Assembly: GCA_032871835.1 (NCBI GenBank) | Contig: CM065300.1 | Coordinates: 5,971,768-6,035,767, forward strand | Origin: Dipteronia dyeriana | Taxonomy: Eukaryota; Streptophyta; Magnoliopsida; Sapindales; Sapindaceae | Length of the DNA: 64,000 bases | Direction: 5' to 3' | Part shown: positions 56,632 through 64,000 of the stretch, in pieces | How positions within the stretch are numbered: the first letter of the stretch is position 1 | Layout of the letters: each line of letters starts with the position of its first letter | The notes under the pieces: generated by a model | What the model was told of the DNA's origin: nothing | Databases searched by the model: none | The model's input: the letters and a program-made list of their open reading frames with translations, nothing else | Made by a program: the position numbers and the translations under genes

Positions 56632-57452
56632 TAACTCCTGCACACAAAACAAGGAGCATGAATAGTGAAGAAACTACTTAGGGGATTGCAGAAAAATTTC
56701 AAAAGAGTTTCTTCACGTACGTGGGGGAAGAAACTCAGAATAACAATTAACCCTTGAATTCAATGTTGTAATTGATCAGTAGAACACATGCAGTGTATGC
56801 AAATATATTTATGCAATTATACATAAGAAAAAGCATGGCAAGTTTATTCTATTTAAACTTTAAAGTACTCTGCTAGGCCACTAAATGGAAAAAAGTAAAC
56901 TATTTTACTGAACAATCAGCTTTTTGCACATGGTAACTGCAGAGCTGGAAAGCTTACTAGAGTGGCCGGGGAAAAGAACCCAAATCAGACGGTCTCCGTT
57001 TAATCCCCTACTTTTCAAATCAACTTTCTTTTGTTACTTTTCACATGGCAACTTTCTTTCTTTGGAATCATAGACCTTAGTCTTATCTCTCCACGTAATA
57101 AAAGCAAATAAAGGTGAGAAATTTGGCATAGTATGTAACATGTATCTTCCTATACGACCTTACCACGTATCAAAATTTACTGTATGATCATATCACAACG
57201 AATCATGCATGATTCATCCCGTTTATAGTTTAAAATTTTCACAATTTCATGACATATAAGTTGATATTACTGTAATTTAAGTGTACCGATTTAAATATGA
57301 AGTATAATATCTTTTTTAAACAATATCCATAAATATCTATGATATTTATATAAAATATCCATATAAGTGAACTTATAGTGTTATTTTATATAATATTGTA
57401 AATATATTTGTGGAATATTCATGGTATTTCTGCTCATGTAAAGTTAAAATAA
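56632..57452. other. upstream region of the ankyrin-PGG gene
   Basis: No gene. TTCACGTACGTGGGGG at 56712 is an ACGT-containing palindrome 80 bases upstream of the ATG and may be a bZIP/bHLH site. Further out the DNA is AT-rich. Confidence 0.4.
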
Positions 57453-57715
57453 TGTAAAAAAACTAACACACAAAACAATTTAACGAAGAACTGTTTATTA
57501 AATTGATTAATAACAATGAACTGATGCCAACTATTTATAGTAGCTGAGATGAGATAACATGATAACATCAAACCTCTAACTGATAATTACAATAAAAATA
57601 AATCAACGATAATCCTATCTAATGATAATCCTAACTAAAGATAAATAGGAATTATCTGAAGGGTAAATCCAACCTAATATCTAAATTGATAAATACAAAG
57701 ATAATACTTGGTTTA
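57453..57715 (-). repeat. 3' LTR of the second Copia element
   Basis: Plus-strand ends TGTAAAAAAACTAAC and TTGGTTTA. TATTTATAG at 57532 read on - gives CTATAAATA, a good TATA box. Confidence 0.88.
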
Positions 57716-58825
57716 ATCATACATAGTTCCCCTTAAACCAAGTCCTTCATAACTCGTCATGCCCAAAGACTTCTTAAGCATCTGAAAAATGTCAGCTTTG
57801 AGCGGCTTCGTGAAGATGTCTGTAACCTGCTCCTCTGAACGGCAGTACTCGATCACAATCTCCTTATCTTTCACCAAGTCACGTATGAAGTGAAACTTGA
57901 TATCAATGTGCTTACTTCTACCATGGTAGACTGGATTCTTGGTCAGAGAAATGGTGGACTTGTTGTCGTAGTAGATCACTGTGGGAGCGTCCTGCTGATG
58001 CTTTAACTCAGAAAGCATGCGACGCAGCCACACAGCCTGTGTAGCACCACCACCAGCTGCAATGTACTTAGCTTCTGTTGTCGATAGAGCAACCACCTGT
58101 TGCTTCTTCGAAGACCAAGAAAATACTCCAGAACCAAGATGGAATGCAAATTCAGAGGTGCTTTTCCTCTTCTTCGTATCACCTGCCCAGTCACTATCTG
58201 TATATCCAACAAGCTCGACTTTGTTAGTGGAAGAGTAAAAGATACCATCACCCAGTGTACTTTTCACATATCGCAAGATACGCTTGCCAGCCTACAAGTG
58301 AGATTGTCTCTGAAAATCCATGAACCTGCTAATAAGCCCAACTCCGTAAGAAATATCAGGCCTAGTAGAAGTTAAGTATCTCAGACTTCCTACTAGCCTC
58401 CGAAAGATGGTAGCATCAACTCGCTCTCCAGACCCATCCTTCTCTAACTTCAACCTTCCTTCAACTAGAGTCAGCATCTGCTTACATCTCTCCATCTTGA
58501 ACTTTTTCAGCACATCACCAGCATACTTCTTTTGACACACGAAGTTGCCTTCATCTGTCTGAGTTACCTCAATACTGAGGAAATAGGACATCAACCCCAA
58601 ATCTGTCATCTCAAAATGACCAGTCATTGCACTTTTGAACTCTGCAATCATATCAAGGTTATTGCCGGTAATAATCAGATCATCAACATATAGGCACACA
58701 ATAAGAATATCTCTATGTGAGTTGGATTTGATATACAAAGTGTGCTCATAAAGACATCTCTGGAACTCATGATGGATATAATATGTGTCAATGTGTGTAT
58801 ACCTCACCCTGGGTGCCTGTTTCAA
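57713..58825 (-). pseudogene. Copia RT C-terminal part and RNase H
   Basis: LIVCLYVDDLIITGNN (RT box, intact) and GLMSYFLSIEVTQ lie in 58292-58825; VGYTDSDWAGD, STEAKYIAA and RSKHIDIKFHFIRD (RNase H) lie in 57713-58276. A frame break near 58280 separates them. Confidence 0.9.
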
Positions 58826-58856
58826 CCCATATAAGGCCTTCTTCAGCTTGTAGACC

Positions 58857-59711
58857 TTATTTTCTTGCCCTTTCTTTACATACCCTATAGGTTGCTATAT
58901 GTAGACTTCCTCCCCTATCTCCCCATTCAAAAATACAGATTTTCACATCCATCTGAAAGATTCTCCAGCGATTATGTGCAACAAGAGACACAATCAAGTG
59001 AACAGTGTCAAGTCTGACAACAGGAACAAACACCTCGAAATAATAGATCCCTGGCTTTTGCTTGTAACCTTTTGTAACCAGACCTGCTTTATAGCGTTCC
59101 ACCTCACCATTTGACTTGTATTTTATCTTGTGCACCCACTTAACACCAATAGGATGCTTTCCACCTAGCAAATTAGTAAGCTCCCATGTATTATTCCTCT
59201 CAATCGCACGAATCTCCTCATCCATTGCTTTCAACCAGCAATCATTACGAGTAGCATCTTTATAAGTGATAGGATCACAATCTGTAAATAGTGCAAAGTT
59301 TACCAACTCTTCATCTGTTGGATCATCGTTATTACTAAGAATACAATCATGCAAACGAGTTGGCAATACCCGTTCACGTTGTGGACTACGGAAAGATTCT
59401 GCTGAATGTGGGTTCACTGGGGACGGTAGAGCCACTGGGGTCGGAATTGGATCATCCCTAGAATGACCATCAATCTCATCTAGGTCAACATAAATATTAG
59501 AAGAGCTCCCCTTACCGCAAGACCAATCCCAGCATCCTTGCTCATCAAAGATAACGTCCCTGCTGACAATCACCTTTTCGGTCACTGGATTATAAAGTTT
59601 ATAACCCTTTATTACCTGACTGTAGTCGATAAAGATACACTTCTCTGCCTTATCATCAAACTTCTTTCTCAAAGCATCAGGTACATGAGCATAAGCGATA
59701 CACCCAAACAC
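58857..59711 (-). pseudogene. Copia integrase C-terminus and RT N-terminal part
   Basis: FGCIAYAHVPDALRKKFDDK, CIFIDYS and VSRDVIFDE close the integrase; NNTWEL, GVKWVHKIKYKSNGEVERYKA and FQMDVK open the RT. The frame is lost near the usual AFLHG motif (FEWGDRGG), so the RT is broken at 58840-58860. Confidence 0.88.
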
Positions 59712-59823
59712 TCGTAAGTGTTCAATGCTGGGTTTGAGTCTAGTCTAGGCTTCCTGAGGAGTCTTTCTGAGAACACTGCTGGTGGGACATCTATTCAACA
59801 GATACAATGCACATGCAATTGCA

Positions 59824-60693
59824 TCACCCCTTGAGCAATTTCTTCAAGTGTAACATACACCTGACCATGTCCATGACTGTTCTATTCTTTCTCTCGGTTA
59901 CACCATTCTGTTGAAGAGTATATCTTGTTGTCAACTGGTGATTGATGACATGTTTTTGTAAGAAACCATCACAGACAACATATTTTGTCCCCCGATCTGT
60001 TCTTATAGTCTTGATAGACCTATCACTCTGATTCTCTACCAATGCCTTAAATCTCTTAAAGGTATCACAAGCGTCTGACTTCTGCTGCAAGAAATACACC
60101 CAAGCCTTCCTGCTGAAGTCATCAATAAAGGTAATAAAATACTTATATCTTCCATTTGATGGAGTCTCCACGGAGCATAGATCTGAGTGCACTAGCTCCA
60201 AGGGCTGACTGGCTCTCCACGTCTTCTTTGTAGGAAATGGGTCTCTGTGTTTCTTTCCCACAACACATGTCTCACATACCCTATTAGGAGGTTCAATGAT
60301 AGGCAATCCTGAAACCATCTTCCTTGAAGAAAGTAGCTTCAGACTCCCAAAGTTCACATGGCCAAATCTCATATGCCATAACCAGCTCCCGTCTCCGATT
60401 ACAGAACTAAAGCATGGTAAAGTGTCACTGTTAATATGCAGCAGAAACAAACGATTTGGTGACATGTTTACCTTTGCTATCAGTCCTTTCTGTTCATCAT
60501 TGATGGTGCATACCCCTCTGTAGATCCGCATATCATACCCCTTCTTTGAATGTTTCCCCATGCTCAACATATTTTGATGCAGACTCGGACCAAACAGTAC
60601 CTCTAAGATGGTATTCTTGGATCCGTCCTTCAAAGAGATAGAAATTTTACCCTTCCCCATTACTGGCACCTTTGAGTCATTCCTAAACTTCAC
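59824..60693 (-). pseudogene. Copia protease C-terminus, GAG-pre-integrase and integrase core
   Basis: WHMRFGHVNFGSLKLLSS and CETCVVGKKHRDPF form the HHCC zinc site; ELVHSDLCS, FITFIDDFSRKAWVYFL and RTDRGTKYV carry the DDE core; QQNGVTERKNRTVMDM follows. A TAA lies just before, at about 60695. Confidence 0.9.
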
Positions 60694-61714
60694 TTACGAA
60701 GTAAAGGTCTCATCCAATTCTGAGAACATCTTCTTCCTGCCACACATGTGGTTGTTACAGCATGTATCCAGAAACCATCTGTATTTAACATCATCCACTG
60801 CTATGCTACACGCTAGCAACAATGTTTCTGAATAGTCTCTATCTTCTGTAACATTTGCATGGAAATTTCTCACATTGGATTTGCACTCATTCTTGTAGTG
60901 GCCATATTTTTTACATCTGAAACACTGAACCTGAGATTTACTCTTCTGATTAGTGTTATTTCCTCCTCCGCCTTTCCCCTGGCTAGATCTGGAAGCATCT
61001 TCCCTCCTATTTTATGAGTTTTGACCCTTCTGGCTTGCCTCAGAATTCTTTCAGGTCTCTTCTTTGTCTTTCTTAAGACTCAACTGGCTATGCAAAGCTT
61101 CCTCCATCTCGATCTCAGACTTCTCATCTAGACTTTGTTCATGGGCTTGGAGCGAACCCATCAACTCATCCAACGTCATTGCCTCAAGATCTTTGGACTC
61201 CTCGATGGCAGTCACCTTGTATTCAAACTTCTCGGTCAGTGTTCGGATAATCTTTTCCATGATCTGAACATCTGAAATTTTCTCACCATTGGACTACATC
61301 TAATTAACAAGTGCCAATGTCCGTGAGAAGTAATCTGCCACCTTCTCGGTTTTTTCATCTGGAGAAGCTCCAACTGCCTTCGCATAGTCTACAAGCAGAC
61401 TTTCTTCACCTTTTCTACTCCTTGGTAGGTATTCATCAGAATGTCCCACGCATGTTTTGCTGATGTTGTATGTGCAATTTTCTCAAAGATCACTGGATCA
61501 AGCAACTGGTTAATGAAAATCTCACCTTCAGATCCTTTTTGGTTGTTGCAGCATCCGTTGTCTTAGTAATACCCTCAAAAACAGCAGTCCACAACTCCTG
61601 ATATTCAAACAAAAGTTGTATTTGGACCCTCCAATACTCAAAGTTGGTTTTTCTGTCAAATTTTAGTATTTTAGGTTGTATTGTGTTATTATTTCTATTG
61701 TTAAGGGTGGCCAT
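60694..61714 (-). pseudogene. Copia gag with zinc knuckle
   Basis: ATG 61714 starts MATLNNRNNN...KFDRKTNFEYWRVQ, typical Copia gag. UBN2-type sequence (TLTEKFEYKVTAIEES, MTLDELMGSLQAHEQ) lies at 61051-61260. The knuckle CFRCKKYGHYKNEC lies at about 60915, followed by the protease edge near 60760. Stops occur at 61490 and 61050. Confidence 0.85.
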
Positions 61715-62373
61715 TGCAATTTTCCAAAAACAATAATAATAAATCACAAAAACAAATCAGTGTTATCTATAACAAAAGTCAAACGCACACACCAACCAAT
61801 TGTGCTTTCACTATTCTTCAAAATTCAAACGCACCAGTTCTTTGTTCAACTTCGTGCAACCACCCAACCCAACCTCTAACTTCTTCACGACCTCTCTCTC
61901 GTTCACGACTCTTGGTCACACGATCGCTACAAGTCACAATTCCAACGACTTTCTCGGTCGACGACGACGACGTACTCCGGTCAAACAATGGACAGCCAAC
62001 AACCTAGACTGCTCAAACAGGATCAAAATCCACGAACTTGGATCACTCCGATGCATAGGAAAACTGGCCGGATCTGGTCAACGGACACTTGGGTTGTGAT
62101 CCCGGTTGTCTTTTGAAGATTTTGGTTGTGGTGGTGACAGTCAACTCACCAACGATTATGGTGGCAGCGGACGGCAAGATGAGTCAACTCGTCACTCCTT
62201 CGTGGACTGAATTCGAACGGTAAGACGATCTCGTCTCACTTTCCGGCGGCGCGTGGGTTGTGTGGAGGTCTGTCCGGCGTCGCTGACTGCTACTCCGAAC
62301 TCCTGGATCCGCCTACCAATCCTAGATTCTCAACTCCTGAATCCTACCCTACTGCCCTCCTGGCCTCGAATTC
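61715..62373 (-). other. untranslated leader of the second Copia element
   Basis: 660 bases between primer site and gag, GC-richer than the window average, with CGACGACGACG-type patches and no long sense ORF. Confidence 0.6.
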
Positions 62374-62386
62374 GGCTCTGATACCA
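62374..62386 (-). other. primer-binding site (initiator tRNA-Met)
   Basis: Plus strand GGCTCTGATACCA; TGGTATCAGAGCC on -, two bases from the 5' LTR. Confidence 0.9.
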
Positions 62387-62388
62387 AA

Positions 62389-62651
62389 TGTAAAAAAACT
62401 AACACACAAAACAATTTACTGAAGAACTGATTATTGAATTTATTAATAACAATGAACTGATGTCAACTATTTATAGTAGTTGGGATGAGATAACATGATA
62501 ACATCAAACCTCTAACTGATAATTACAATAAAAATAAATCAATGATAATCCTATCTAATGATAATCCTAACTAAAGATAAATATGAATTATCTGAAGGTT
62601 AAATCCAACATAATATCTAAAATGATAAATACAAAGATAATATTTGGTTTA
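62389..62651 (-). repeat. 5' LTR of the second Copia element
   Basis: Same termini and length as the copy at 57453-57715. Confidence 0.88.
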
Positions 62652-63890
62652 CTACTACAAATAAAGATAATATTTTCTAATATTTTTATAAAATTAATTT
62701 TTATTAATTTTATATATTTGATATCATCCATGAAAAAGAGAGTAAACTGCAGAAAATAATAGACCTCAACCTAGTTAACTTTAAAACCCAACTTCTTCTC
62801 CTAATTCATTTTCTCTTTCTCTATCGTTCTTTATCTCAACATTTTTCTCCTCTCTAACTCAATATTTTTTACTCTCTTTTCAAATAATATTTTTCTTGGA
62901 AAAACTTATTTCATGTTTGAGAATTAATCTGCAAAAAAGAAAATAAGAAAAAACAAATTTTGGAATTTTTTTTCAGGAATTCTCGAAATTGGAGAATGAA
63001 TGATTATCTGATAGAGAATAAATAATTCTTGATTCAATAAAGAATATAAAGTAGTAAAGTAGATCATTTGGTTAAGTATCGTTTAGTCGAGAGATTATGG
63101 GTACAAATTTAAATGGATGTTTTTAGCTTTTTTTGGATAATAAATGGAAAAAAAACCCTGAAAATGGCGATTTACCGGTAAGTCTCGGATGTGACTTACA
63201 AATAAGGATTAGATGCATCAAAAAGGAAGGAATTAGCAACAAAACCGACAAATAATACTAGCAACAAAACCCACCAATAATTCTTGAATCATCAGTAGAG
63301 AGAAGGTGGGATAGAGTAGCTTTGTTAGAAGCTAGAAAGCTAACACTACTATACTAGCAATGATTTTTTTGGTGAATTCCATTTTAGTCCCTCTAGATTG
63401 ACTTAATACATAAACCGATCCTCCGATTTTGGGTTTTCACATGACAGGTCCCTATAGTTTTAAAAAACCTCAATTTAAGTCTCGACCGTCCAATTTCGTT
63501 AGAGTTCGTAAAGATTTCGTCCAAGTGGTAAGGTTAAAATAGTAACTTACGTAACAACTATAAAAACCTAATTAAAAATTATTTATTAAACCTATCTCAC
63601 TCGATCTCGTTCTCTCTATCCCTCTCTCCCCATCACCACCATCATCGGATCTTGTTGATGCATCGAATCTTGTTGATGCACCGGATCTCTCTCAATCACC
63701 AACACCATCAGATTTGTTGAACACCAGATCATCTTCACCTCTTCTTTATCGATCTCTTCAATGATTTTCTATAAAATAAAATAAAAAATCAAACCCAAAC
63801 CCATAAATTCCTCTATTCTTCAACCATCATCATCTTCAACCTCAATTGGATTCGATCAAAACATTAAAACCCATCCCAAAAAAAATATCT

Positions 63891-63924
<34 letters not shown>

Positions 63925-64000
63925 TTTAATCTCTGCCTCTCTCTCTCCCTCTCCCTCTCCCTCTTTCTCTCGATCCCTCACTCTCATTCATCAGATATCT
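62652..64000. other. gene-free right edge of the window
   Basis: AT-rich with pyrimidine-rich patches. 63370-63560 has phrases (TTTAGTCCCTCTAGATTGAC, ATGACAGGTCCC) like the ends of intergenic TIR repeats; a partner end may lie outside. 63640-63700 repeats GATCTTGTTGATGCA(C/T)CG twice. Nothing coding is supported. Confidence 0.45.
63893..63985. repeat. CTCACT / CTCTCC microsatellite
   Basis: Runs of CTCACT followed by CTCTCC units. Confidence 0.9.

Larger units (their letters stand above)
57453..62651 (-). mobile_element. Ty1/Copia LTR retrotransposon, near full-length, defective
   Basis: Two 263-base LTRs (57453-57715 and 62389-62651) differ at about 14 positions by eye (about 95% identity), so it is younger than the Copia at 18146. 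A tRNA-Met primer site (62374-62386) adjoins the right LTR, and the purine tract TTTAAGGGGAAC precedes the left LTR on -, fixing the minus orientation. Gag to RNase H follow in order with stops and frameshifts. No target duplication was seen, so the ends may be off by a few bases. Confidence 0.92.

Noticed and set aside
1..64000. tRNA genes
   Set aside because: Only primer-binding sites matching tRNA-Met were seen. A few TTCGA-containing phrases (17298, 49618) lacked matching acceptor stems by eye.

Overview
The window is nuclear DNA of a flowering plant, most likely a eudicot. Evidence: GT-AG introns, AT-rich intergenic DNA, plant-only families (F-box, ARM-repeat membrane protein, ankyrin-PGG proteins) and plant transposon lineages whose primer sites match initiator tRNA-Met. 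Species cannot be told from the sequence. Gene density is very low and most bases belong to decayed, nested mobile elements.

Layout. 1-2302: Ty3/gypsy pol remnant with seven in-frame stops, cut by the window edge. 3825-4894: F-box pseudogene. 5309-7906 (-): intact membrane ARM-repeat gene with a 96-nt in-frame candidate intron. 8877-10027: foldback element carrying an 874-bp Mutator-type MITE with a perfect 9-bp target duplication. 11608-11700: six ACGT-core motifs. 12102-13104: pseudogene of an uncharacterised plant membrane protein. 13650-15592: 5'-truncated, frameshifted ankyrin-PGG pseudogene. 15704-16688: long-TIR element. 18146-24133: old Copia element with 308-bp LTRs, itself hit by a 1.1-kb insertion containing an unusual hairpin repeat.

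About 24.7-39.4 kb is one large Mutator-like element: mudrA transposase on +, a convergent DUF1985/Ulp1-protease-like gene on -, and about 21-bp AGCTCG arrays at each end. It has been broken by a non-autonomous LTR element (26123-29021), two hAT-type MITEs (31013-32206, 32442-33057) and a 5'-truncated LINE (33732-36492), all with recognisable target duplications. 39986-41720: AT microsatellites and foldback elements. 41720-47010: an endogenous caulimovirid-like or movement-protein-bearing retroelement (tRNA-Met primer site, 30K-type movement protein, coiled coil, gag with zinc knuckle, protease, reverse transcriptase), defective throughout and truncated before its 3' end. 47053-48864: two more hAT-type MITEs. 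51110-51620: seven-copy palindromic array. 52722-53575: MITE with an inverted relative at 41144-41455. 54023-56631 (-): intact five-exon ankyrin-PGG gene. 57453-62651 (-): second Copia element with 263-bp LTRs.

Only two protein genes look intact: the ARM-repeat gene and the ankyrin-PGG gene. The two ankyrin-PGG loci share exon structure (the penultimate exon is 434 nt in both) and look like members of an expanded family separated by transposons. The most unusual non-genic signals are a two-unit hairpin repeat with compensatory base changes (21060-21248), the palindromic array at 51 kb, and the ACGT cluster at 11.6 kb.
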